DNA of 64,000 bases from Anaerobiospirillum thomasii (lineage in GTDB: Bacteria; Pseudomonadota; Gammaproteobacteria; Enterobacterales; Succinivibrionaceae). The notes beneath the pieces were generated by a model. That model was not told where the DNA came from and searched no databases. It was given only the letters and a program-made list of their open reading frames with translations. Made by a program: the position numbers and the translations under genes. The stretch lies in assembly GCF_900445255.1 (NCBI RefSeq), contig NZ_UAPU01000006.1, positions 36,001-100,000 of the forward strand, read 5' to 3'. Of the stretch, positions 27,506-35,663 are shown piece by piece (the stretch's first letter is position 1; the number at the start of each line of letters is the position of its first letter).

Positions 27506-29191
27506 TTAGTCTCTGTTATCGCGCAGGGCATAAATATCGGCATTGTGCTCATTGTCTGAAACACCAGCCTGCTCTGGTTTTGTCTCGTGTTGTGTATATA
27601 ATTCACTGCGCATGTTTTCTCTGTTTAATTGTTGATATATGTTTTGTAATGTGGCCGTAGTGTGCATGCTTTCTGGAAGTTCGCACATACTTTTGCATGC
27701 CTGGGACAATAGCTCTTGAGAGTGATATTTAGACTTAAACATTTTAATCATAGCTATGCAGTTACTTCTGGCATTTGTCTGCTGCATGCCTGATACTTTG
27801 TCCTGCTCCTGCAGACGTCTGCGGCATAATACATGTAGAAATTCATTAAGCTCAGACGCCTCTTTGAGGATATCCTCATTGCTGCTATAGAGGCGTTCAT
27901 TGGCTTTAATTTCCTTATGCTGAGGCGTCATATGCTCCTCACTGACGCTTGAGCCATCACCGTCGCATCTGGCATGGCTGGCAATTATTCTGCCATTTAG
28001 GTAGAATATAACGTTAGATGATGTAATTTTTATATCTACAAATTCGTGGATATATTTATATGGTACAGAGTACCAGTGCCCATTTTCCTTGATCTTATAT
28101 GAGCGTGGCACTCTGACCATATACCTCCATACAGCCACCTCTGGAATCTTTGATGTAAGCTCTCTTGCCGCAGGTTTTTCCTTGTTTTTAAATAGAAATT
28201 CACGTGTTACTATAGAGCTGCCCCTATATGGAGCCTGATTTATATACTTATCCACGTACTCCATAAGTACGCGGTTATGCTCTTTAAGTGTCTTGCTTAT
28301 AGCAAGCTCTTCACATATAAGACTGTGGACTCTGGTTTGAATCAGGTTTACATTGGCCTCAGCCTGCGATTTACCCTGTCCGTAGTATGGTTTTGCAGCC
28401 TCGGGCAGTATATGTAATTCATTTAAAAATCCTATAAAGCTGTCATTGAAAACAACATCTCCTTTATGTCTGGTAGTAACATAGATCTTAGCGTTATCAT
28501 GCTTAAGCTTTATAGGCAGAACACCCCAGCGCGTAAAAGCATTGGCAAGTGCAGTACAGGTCTCCATTACTGTCTGCGATGTTACAAGCTGGGCATAGAC
28601 GTAATTACTGCAGGGCCAGCATACTACAAAATACCAGCAGTTAACTGTCCCATCTGGTGTTAGTACAGGAGTTCGCAGACCTGAGTGGTCACACATTGTA
28701 TAAACCCCATAAATATAATCCTGTGTCAGATAGGCAAGCTGCTGTTTTTCTTTGTCATGCTCTTCATTTGCTCTTAAAAGCTCTACCTCGCTCTTAACCC
28801 GTTTATAAAAATTGGACTTACTCATAGCAGTATGTCCAGTTTCTGCACAGTGCTTTTCATATTTTAAAAACTCAATGGCAATATCACTATGAGAGGAGAT
28901 TTTACCCGCTATCTGTGTAAAATCAGGAGTTAAAAATAGGTTCGATCTTGTGGCTCCTGTTCCGTAGAAACTACTTGTATACAAACGGAAAAAATTTTCT
29001 CGCCCATATTTTTCATAGTCATCCATACTGGTAATTCCATTGTCTTTGAGCATATTTCTAATTTTTTTAACAGTATTAACTGAGCATCCAATACTTTGAG
29101 AGATAAAAGCTCTACTACGCCCAGAAAATATAGATGTAACAATTGCATCCAGTTTTTCGGGCGAGATGCTTCTTTGATTTGAGTTTTGCAT
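27506..29191 (-). CDS. istA: IS21-family transposase IstA (second element)
   Basis: A 561-residue DDE transposase. The N-terminus has a helix-turn-helix (SRAFISQSIGCSVNTVKKIRNML). Candidate catalytic motifs are MCDHSG, LKHDNAK and GQGKSQAEANVN, variants of the usual IstA D, D and E motifs. The glutamate motif is less typical (AEAN instead of VEN). A polar C-terminal tail follows. The gene lies 21 bp after the 252-residue gene and before istB, so all three form one operon. Confidence 0.88.
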   Translation of the reverse strand: MQNSNQRSISPEKLDAIVTSIFSGRSRAFISQSIGCSVNTVKKIRNMLKDNGITSMDDYEKYGRENFFRLYTSSFYGTGATRSNLFLTPDFTQIAGKISSHSDIAIEFLKYEKHCAETGHTAMSKSNFYKRVKSEVELLRANEEHDKEKQQLAYLTQDYIYGVYTMCDHSGLRTPVLTPDGTVNCWYFVVCWPCSNYVYAQLVTSQTVMETCTALANAFTRWGVLPIKLKHDNAKIYVTTRHKGDVVFNDSFIGFLNELHILPEAAKPYYGQGKSQAEANVNLIQTRVHSLICEELAISKTLKEHNRVLMEYVDKYINQAPYRGSSIVTREFLFKNKEKPAARELTSKIPEVAVWRYMVRVPRSYKIKENGHWYSVPYKYIHEFVDIKITSSNVIFYLNGRIIASHARCDGDGSSVSEEHMTPQHKEIKANERLYSSNEDILKEASELNEFLHVLCRRRLQEQDKVSGMQQTNARSNCIAMIKMFKSKYHSQELLSQACKSMCELPESMHTTATLQNIYQQLNRENMRSELYTQHETKPEQAGVSDNEHNADIYALRDNRD

Positions 29192-29212
29192 AGCACCCCC
29201 ATAAAAATAAAT

Positions 29213-29971
29213 TTAAAACATCTGCATTACTTCTTGCAGAGCCTGTATTTTATTTATGGATTTATAGTGATTTACAAAAGTAGGGAAAAACAGGTTGAAA
29301 GACGCTTTTATGAGTGTTGCTGATATGTATTGGTACAGATTTCGTAATAATCTGTCACTTATAAACCTGATAGATATACCCATTATCACAAATGCAGGAT
29401 AATGCTCTGCATATTGCAGATTGTTTTTGCCAAGAGATATAAAATTAGCTTTTAATTCATAGATGTGCTGCCTGACTTGCTTAATACGGCCGTTGAGGTA
29501 GTACCGCATTTGCATGTAAATAGTATTTTTATGTTTATCGTCTAAATTTCTTACATTTAAAGCCTCAGGATGCATCTTTAACTGTTCGATAAACTCAATA
29601 AAGTACATGGCCAGATTGTCACTCTTAATGAGATTGTCCTGAATCTTCTTATCAAACAGGTTGGCAAGCATTATTGTAAAAAATGGTACCGTATATCTGG
29701 TATATGGCAGAATAAAATCTGGCAGGATAATACTTTTATGTCTCCTGCCTAAGTGGTCTACCACAATGATATTTTCAAGCTTCAACAGCAATGTTTGGTT
29801 TCGCCAAAGCTTTGTGTGCCTTATTTTCTTTTCATAATAAATAAGACATCCAGGATACTTTTGTGAGTACTTTGCCTCAAGCTCCTTTTTATATGGGGCT
29901 TGTAGTGTGACAAGGACACGTCCGTCCTGATCACATATATAATCAAATAGATTATGTGATAGACTATGCAT
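29213..29971 (-). CDS. Accessory protein of the second IS21-like element, function unknown
   Basis: A 252-residue basic protein transcribed first, 21 bp ahead of istA. No confident family can be assigned. The segment IILPDFILPYTRY resembles the LPDY-x-x-P motif in the zinc-ribbon protein at 15525-16319 and the LP-F-x-PY-RY motif I recall from DUF6431, but zinc-binding cysteines are absent. The rest is helical with many Tyr, Lys and His. Its place inside the element suggests a role in transposition or regulation. A perfect 12-bp inverted repeat sits 14 bp upstream of the start. Confidence 0.6.
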   Translation of the reverse strand: MHSLSHNLFDYICDQDGRVLVTLQAPYKKELEAKYSQKYPGCLIYYEKKIRHTKLWRNQTLLLKLENIIVVDHLGRRHKSIILPDFILPYTRYTVPFFTIMLANLFDKKIQDNLIKSDNLAMYFIEFIEQLKMHPEALNVRNLDDKHKNTIYMQMRYYLNGRIKQVRQHIYELKANFISLGKNNLQYAEHYPAFVIMGISIRFISDRLLRNLYQYISATLIKASFNLFFPTFVNHYKSINKIQALQEVMQMF

Positions 29972-29984
29972 GACAATATGTCAG

Positions 29985-30024
29985 ACTGTGGTTATCATGA
30001 CTTCCAACCGACGATAACCACAGT
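29985..30024. promoter_or_regulatory. Inverted repeat upstream of the 252-residue gene
   Basis: Perfect 12-bp arms, ACTGTGGTTATC (29985-29996) and GATAACCACAGT (30013-30024), are separated by 16 bases. On the minus strand it would form a leader hairpin ending about 14 bases before the start codon, or it may be an operator. Confidence 0.6.
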
Positions 30025-30267
30025 TCCTTTGAGTAAAAATAAAATATTAAATCCTACAGTGTCTGTAAGCACGATTGATTGCGAAATATACTACTTCAAA
30101 CTTCTAATCATCAAGAATTTTCCTAAGGATTTTTTTAACTGGATATTGTGGAATGCTTCCGGATCTTATAGATATTGCGGGCATTGCAAATCTTTTTGCT
30201 GTGTTTAAGTATCTAAAGCCGCGACGACAGCATGTTCCATGCTGTCTATATGAGTTTAATTTGCGAT

Positions 30268-30343
30268 CCTGCTGCCCCTGCCTATTGAATGACAAGCCCT
30301 TCGGGTTAGCTACGCTAATCATTCAATAGGCAGGGGCAGCAGG
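30268..30343. repeat. Long perfect inverted repeat (25-bp arms)
   Basis: Arms at 30268-30292 and 30319-30343 are exact reverse complements over 25 bp, starting CCTGCTGCCCC. The 26-base loop itself holds two mini-hairpins (AGCCC-TTC-GGGTT and TAGC-TA-CGCTA). It lies in the upstream non-coding part of the second IS21-like element and is GC-richer than its surroundings. It could be a small palindromic element or a structured RNA. Confidence 0.85.
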
Positions 30344-30569
30344 TTGTGCTGAAAAAATAGAGTTATATCTTTTCTTTTAGAGCTCTAACATGTAAATAGG
30401 ATTAAAAATGACATTTCACAGTGGACCATTAAAAAAATTTAAAGAAGGGGTATATTGAAAAATTTTTGGGGGTATTGATAAAAATTTAAAAAGGCATTGA
30501 TTAAAGAAAGTTACCCGATCTCTGTTGGTAGAAATTGACGATCAGCATTAAATAGAATATCCAGCAGGC

Positions 30570-31331
30570 TACGTAAAATACAGTATGCTCAAAGAAATGG
30601 ATGATAAAGGGCATTACTTTATGATACGTGGCAAAAGAAACATGGATGGAGAGATTATAGACTGCCATCTTAATGGTGTAAAAGAGCAGTCCTTTATTGG
30701 TCTGAGACTTAAAGATCGCCTGGTAGGATCTTATATGAAAATGGATGACATGACATTAACTGTCAGACTTAACAACGGCCTTACTGTGCGAGTTTTAAGG
30801 GTATGGAGCAGAAGCAAAAGCGATATATCATTCCTCATTACAAATATTAAAAATACCACGTTTACAGCAAGGGAGCTGGCTGCCATTCAAAAAATAAGAT
30901 GGCAGGTTGAATTGTTCTTTAAAGCTTTAAAGGGTGGCGTTAATCTAAGAGGAATCAAGACAAAGATAGTTGATATAATATATAGCCTCATTTATGTTAG
31001 CTTTATTGTAGCTATGCTTAAATACCTGATTTTCTTGGCAGTTGATACGGGGCTTCAAAAAGGAGGCAAAACTATGCAAAGTGCCTCTTTCTATAAGATC
31101 TTTGTTTCAAGCATGACCTATTGGACCAGCTATATAAAATCATTGTTTTCAAAGGGAATTACTAAACTGCAAGAATTATTAAAGTCTTTCTTAAAACTGA
31201 CGCATCTTTACAAGATGAGCCCTCAGTCGCGTAAAAAACAAGAAAACCTAAATACTGCAGATTCAGTAATTAAAATGTGGGAGGAAGGGGCATACGCATC
31301 GGCATTTGATGCACAATTTACAGTTTGTTAA
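30570..31331 (+). pseudogene. IS4-like transposase, C-terminal part
   Basis: This continues the gene cut at 26467; the join restores LDAG-YVKYSMLKEMDDKG in frame. IQKIRWQVELFFKALKGGVNLRG carries the Glu and the Y/W-x2-E-x3-F-K signature of the IS4 superfamily. The stop codon is at 31329-31331, 13 bp before the element end. The fragment has no start of its own in normal context, so the ATG at 30585 is unlikely to be used. Confidence 0.87.
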
Positions 31332-31401
31332 AATCATGGATATGTAAATGCCTTGACTTTTTTCTTGTTTTATGGTACGATTTACCCAATAGGAGGACAT
31401 C

Positions 31402-33471
31402 ATGGCCAGTAAAGATAAGAATCAAAATCACCCAGTTTTCAAGAACGTTGTTGCCAGCAAGAGAACCTATGCCTATGCTCTCTTGCAGGGGAAATCTGTA
31501 TGGAATGCTGAAAAAGGCTATTCAACCCGTGTGGCACCAACTCAGATTGGATCTATCAAAAGCAAAGATGGTATTGGTGAGTGTGTTTTTAATATTAACT
31601 TTCTCTCTGAAAATCCTGAGTTTATTCCATGGAAGGTTATACGTGTGGGACAGGGAAAGTTTGAGTACGAAAGACGCTCAGAAGCTGAAATCAAGGAAAT
31701 AAAACAAAAACTAGCCGACTCTCAGGATATTTTGGATGATATTAAAGCAAATCCATCTAAACCCGGCATACGCACCAAGGCCTCTGTTGCCAGAAATTCT
31801 GGCTCTGCCACCCCCAAGACCTGCGGCACTGCTCGTAAGTTTGGCGATTATTATCTGCTCAAATCCTTTATGGATAAGATGCCATCATTTAATATCCTTA
31901 AAAAGATTATGCCTGATGACAAATACATCCTGCTGGTATACATGATAATGACCTGTCTGTCCAAGGGTATTAAATCTATATCTTATGAGATTGAGGCTTT
32001 TGTCAGAGAGCACGCTCTTGATTTAGATATAAACTCTTATAAAGATCATATACAGAGACTGTATAAATACATAGATGAAAACGGCGTTATAAACGAGTTT
32101 GCCAAATTTAAAACTCAGTATCATAAAAAGAAAAATAGCAATAAGCACATGCAGTTTCTGGCTCTTGATGGTACTAACGTAGATAATGCCGGCAACTGCC
32201 TGACTAAGGCACAGTACGGCAAATCTAAAAGCGGTACAGACAACAAGGTTATTAATTTTATAACACTGGTTGACCAGAGCACACATGAGCTGTTTTCCAC
32301 TGTTACATATGCAGGCAATATTACAGATGTGCTGACTGTGGAGTCAGTATGCAGGCAGCTTGTGGACAGAGGCGCCGGCGACAATATATCTTTAGTCTGT
32401 GACAGGGGATTCTGGTCTATCAACAATATCTCGGCCATGCTTGAGCATAATATATCCTTTGTGTGCAACTGTAATATAGCCAAGAGCAAACTTATCAAAG
32501 AGCAGGTAGATGCCATATCACGCGATCTGCTAAGAGACAGGGGTCTGGTTTTTAGCAGTAGCGCAGATATTACAGACACTGCTCCTAAACTGCTTGCAGG
32601 AAAGACTATACAGCTCCCATGGTCTTATACACAGAAGATTCTAAGTAAAATGGCAAGAGAAAATAATGAGTCTTACAAGCCTGTAAGGCAAAAGGAGAAA
32701 ACTCTGTATGTACACTTTATTTTCTCCCGCGAGATATATGAAGAGAGCATGAATAAATATCGTGTTTTAGTAAAAGAGCTCAATGATGCCTATGATATAG
32801 CCAGCAACTGGCAGGAGGTTATTGCAGGTAAAGAGCCATCTGAGCTTACTGCCGCTCATACCAATCTTTTAAAAGACAAGCTCGTTGATTTATTTCAATA
32901 TAGTGATGAGGTTGCAGACACTGACTCCTCTTTTGACAAAAAGGAGCAGCCTCAACAACGCTATTACCCAAGGTACTATGCCATATCAAGGCTATGCAGA
33001 CAAATAGCCACCAGAGTTCTGGTTTCTGACTGTGTGGATAATGTTATTGAGGCAAATGAAATATATGCGCAGAGAAATAATGTAGAGGTGGGCTATAGTA
33101 TAATTAAAGGCGAGCTTGGAGGCTCTACACTCAATGCCTCCACCGATAAGACAGTAAATGCCAAAGTATTCATACTGTCTCTTGCATCAGAGGTGCAAAG
33201 ACAAATGCTCGAGGCTAATAAAGTCTTTAATAAAGAGCAGATTAAAAACAATCTGCATCCTGTAAAGCTTTGTCATAACTCATTTAGAGGCACACTGCGC
33301 TCTCTGGAGGCTATAGAGGCCACTATTGATAAAGAAAATGGATCTATAATATTCTCTGGAGGAATATTAAAAAGGCAGTCTGAGTTAATACGCTCATTTG
33401 GCATTGAGCCATTAGATACGCTGACACGTGCAGCATATGCCAAAGAAGAGGGTTTTAGCTTTAAACGATAG
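31402..33471 (+). CDS. IS1634-like element B transposase
   Basis: A 689-residue DDE transposase with a complete frame. GGAGG lies 7 bases before the ATG. The first Asp is in FLALDGTNVDNAG, the second in LVCDRGFWSINN, and the Glu region is NNVEVGYSIIKGELGG. The N-terminal 100 residues resemble the leader domain of IS1634/ISNCY-type proteins. A promoter-like TTGACT near 31353 follows the IS4-like insertion; that insertion lies between it and the element's left end, so the element may be unable to move unless the whole nest moves. Confidence 0.82.
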   Translation: MASKDKNQNHPVFKNVVASKRTYAYALLQGKSVWNAEKGYSTRVAPTQIGSIKSKDGIGECVFNINFLSENPEFIPWKVIRVGQGKFEYERRSEAEIKEIKQKLADSQDILDDIKANPSKPGIRTKASVARNSGSATPKTCGTARKFGDYYLLKSFMDKMPSFNILKKIMPDDKYILLVYMIMTCLSKGIKSISYEIEAFVREHALDLDINSYKDHIQRLYKYIDENGVINEFAKFKTQYHKKKNSNKHMQFLALDGTNVDNAGNCLTKAQYGKSKSGTDNKVINFITLVDQSTHELFSTVTYAGNITDVLTVESVCRQLVDRGAGDNISLVCDRGFWSINNISAMLEHNISFVCNCNIAKSKLIKEQVDAISRDLLRDRGLVFSSSADITDTAPKLLAGKTIQLPWSYTQKILSKMARENNESYKPVRQKEKTLYVHFIFSREIYEESMNKYRVLVKELNDAYDIASNWQEVIAGKEPSELTAAHTNLLKDKLVDLFQYSDEVADTDSSFDKKEQPQQRYYPRYYAISRLCRQIATRVLVSDCVDNVIEANEIYAQRNNVEVGYSIIKGELGGSTLNASTDKTVNAKVFILSLASEVQRQMLEANKVFNKEQIKNNLHPVKLCHNSFRGTLRSLEAIEATIDKENGSIIFSGGILKRQSELIRSFGIEPLDTLTRAAYAKEEGFSFKR

Positions 33472-33563
33472 TTAAAAAAAGAAGATCTGGTCGCGTCCGG
33501 CGACCGGCTTCTGGTCATGAAATTAAGATTGATTCTCGGTATGTTTGGAGTGCGATCTTAGGG

Positions 33564-34560
33564 AATTGAGCTTGGATTTTTACTGTCGAGCAAATCCAGG
33601 ACATTGTCAGCATTTCTACTGTCTGAGGCTCTGAAATAGGTGGCACTTACCTCCTCCGTCCAGGATGTGGCCATACACCATAACTGTGACTTTTTAATAT
33701 AACCGCCTTTAGTCTTTTGCGAGCGTACCTTAAGTGTGGTCTCGTCCATAATAACGCTGCGACAGTTATAGAGCATGTCATTATGAATAACCTCAGCCGC
33801 TCCATGGAAAAAAGCTCTTGAGCTTCCATTTATAATATCTGTGATATGTACACGCGACCAGTCAACACCCAGGCCGTTTAGCATGGTGGTAATACGGCTC
33901 TTAGGAGCACTGAGCATAGCAAACATTGAGTGTAATGCACTCATAAGTCCAGCAGATAGAGCGCATTTATTAAAGCATGGCAGCAAGGCAAAGGCATCAA
34001 AATCAAAAGTGTTGGGATTTATAATGTCATTTCTGCCCTTATAGCTGATTACATCATGGGCTATATCATGTGAGCTTTTAACTGCACCATCATGGCGGCA
34101 GATATTCTGCAGGATCTTCTTGTTAACCTTAGCTTTATTGTCTGAGTTTTTAAGCTCGCTGTTATCTGCAGACTCATTCGTGTGGGTTTAGGGTGTATTT
34201 TGTCTGTCCTGATTTGTAACAATAACCTCTTGATTTAATGACTGTTCTATTTTTGAGTCACATTCGTTTGAATTACGAACAGCTGCGTCAGACTTATCAC
34301 TTCCTCCTGTTTTTACCTCATAGGTATCATAGGCAGTTATCAGAGCAGGATTGTATTCTATGGTAGTGCCGCAGCCTACACCTATGAGATTCTGTACAGC
34401 ACTGAGGCTGATTTTGGTATCAATACCCTGATTCTCTTTAACCTCATTTGCTCTTTTAATCTTGCCATCAAATTTAAACTCATGGATATGTTTGCATGTA
34501 GGGCAGTAGCATCTGATCTTAAAACATGTAGGCACTTTGATGGCTTTTGTAATGTCGCTG
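33564..34560 (-). pseudogene. IS66-family transposase TnpC, N-terminal and middle part
   Basis: On the minus strand the part nearest 34500 encodes a zinc-finger region (RCYCPTCKHIHEF). A frame change near 34190 follows. The frame then runs through SADNSELKNSDNKAKVNKK and on to VIMDETTLKVRSQKTKGGYIKKS, the IS66 first-Asp region, and to ADNVLDLLDSKNPSS at the insertion point. Further degraded coding traces (ELSGEIRKNNKN) continue to about 34680. The C-terminal part is at 24508-25500. Confidence 0.82.
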
Positions 34561-34779
34561 TCTTGAGAGATTTAAAATGCTCCTTTCTTCTGCGAGTGGT
34601 TCTAAAACCACACCTGCTGAGTTTTTATTATTTTTTCTAATCTCACCCGACAGCTCAATGATACTTTGCACGCTTTGCTGTTTACTTTCTTATAATCGAC
34701 ATTGGAGTTATTTATCACGATTATCCGTGTATCAAGACATTTAATATAGCTATCACCCTGATTATGACGTTATTCTGGC
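34561..34779. other. Degraded 5' end of the IS66 relic and junction
   Basis: Fragments such as ELSGEIRKNNKNSAGVVLEPLAEE, read in another frame on the minus strand, suggest a decayed IS66 N-terminus. No intact gene or clear element end was found. Confidence 0.4.
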
Positions 34780-35646
34780 TCAGCTGCAAATAGAAGAAAA
34801 ATAATAAAAATGAGAGTTATAATTATGCCTTGATAAGTTACCATGCATGAAATCAATATAGATCGGCATATTTATAAAACCTATGAAGCATAATATTAAG
34901 CCAAGTTCAAGAGCTTTATCTCTAATTTTTAAAACAAATGGGTTTACTGGTCCTTTATATAACAGGCCATCTGCCAACAAATGAAACATAATTAATAGAG
35001 TAGAGCTTATTACAGAAGACAGAGCCGCCTGAATAAGCATACAGAATGGAATGTAGTTAATTGGTATTAAATAAATAACCATTGTATAAGACATTATAAA
35101 AGCAAATATTTTAATTAATATCTTTTGGTAGATATTAATCTTATTGTCATAGATAGTTTGTAATAAAATAAGGTACGTTTGTTGGCATATATCACAGATA
35201 ATAAAACAATAGGTAAAGTTAAGGTTACTTGCGGCAAATGCAGCGTCATCATTAATTATTTTATAAATAATCACAGTAAAGCATAAATTTAGAATGTTTT
35301 TTGTACATAAATCAAAAAATTTGAAGCCGTAATATGTCCAGCAGTAAGAAAAAGTTACTGTATAAAAAAGAATTGCGCTCCAATTTGTCACAGAATCGAC
35401 CGACTCTAATACGTTTATATATACCAAACCCATGCCAAAGTTAAATTGTAATTTCTGGTCTGTACTTTCATATTTTGGGTCAACTAAAAAAGATGAAATA
35501 AAACACAAGCTTTCTTTGAATCTTTTAACAACAATATTATGTTTTTCTCCTATCAATCGTAAGTGTTTAATATAATCTGACTGCACCTTAATATACTTGT
35601 ACGAATAGATTATCAGACAAAAGACTAAGGTATAGATCAATATCAT
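34780..35646 (-). CDS. Multi-pass membrane protein of unknown function
   Basis: A 288-residue protein that I do not recognise. About six or seven hydrophobic segments are visible (for example residues 1-18, 86-105, 118-130, 138-165, 178-200, 205-228 and 245-262). It is rich in Ile, Tyr, Phe and Asn and very AT-rich, which points to transfer. It starts only 18 bp from the left end of IS1634-like copy 2, so its original promoter may have been displaced by the insertion. No catalytic motif was seen. Confidence 0.6.
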   Translation of the reverse strand: MILIYTLVFCLIIYSYKYIKVQSDYIKHLRLIGEKHNIVVKRFKESLCFISSFLVDPKYESTDQKLQFNFGMGLVYINVLESVDSVTNWSAILFYTVTFSYCWTYYGFKFFDLCTKNILNLCFTVIIYKIINDDAAFAASNLNFTYCFIICDICQQTYLILLQTIYDNKINIYQKILIKIFAFIMSYTMVIYLIPINYIPFCMLIQAALSSVISSTLLIMFHLLADGLLYKGPVNPFVLKIRDKALELGLILCFIGFINMPIYIDFMHGNLSRHNYNSHFYYFSSICS

Positions 35647-35663
35647 TTGTTTCTCCTATTTAG

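Larger units (their letters stand above)
26468..30563 (-). mobile_element. Second IS21-like element (istA, istB and a third gene)
   Basis: The ends are inverted repeats: TGGAAATTCTATTAGATC at 26468 and TGGATATTCTATTTAATG read inward from 30563. A 6-bp target duplication GCAGGC lies at 26462-26467 and 30564-30569. The left end has further copies of ATTCTATTA-N4-TGATC near 26540 and 26607 (multiple end sites, as in IS21). Genes run on the minus strand: a 252-residue protein, istA, istB. It is 4096 bp and appears intact. It is the innermost element of the nest. Confidence 0.88.
25608..31344 (+). mobile_element. IS4-like element inserted in IS1634-like element B (itself interrupted)
   Basis: The ends are inverted repeats: CATATACAGGATCTTAA at 25608 and CATATCCATGATTTTAA read inward from 31344. 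A 9-bp target duplication TAAATGCCT lies at 25599-25607 and 31345-31353; duplications of 9 bp or more are normal for IS4 members. The insertion separates the left end of element B from its transposase gene. The element contains a transposase pseudogene and a second IS21-like element at 26468-30563; its own length is about 1.64 kb. Confidence 0.87.
25501..33563 (+). mobile_element. IS1634-like element B inserted in the IS66 relic (itself interrupted)
   Basis: The ends are inverted repeats: CCCTGAGATCGCA on the left and CCCTAAGATCGCA read inward from 33563. A 6-bp target duplication AATTGA lies at 25495-25500 and 33564-33569. Removing the element restores the IS66 reading frame. Its own sequence is 25501-25607 plus 31354-33563, about 2.3 kb, with the 689-residue transposase on the plus strand. 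The rest is an IS4-like insertion. Confidence 0.85.

Noticed and set aside
30104..30322. A 72-codon frame across the long inverted repeat
   Set aside because: It runs through the hairpin arm and has no family resemblance.
31325..31702. A plus-strand frame overlapping the IS1634-like B transposase
   Set aside because: It is out of frame with the well-supported transposase, which has a good ribosome-binding site.
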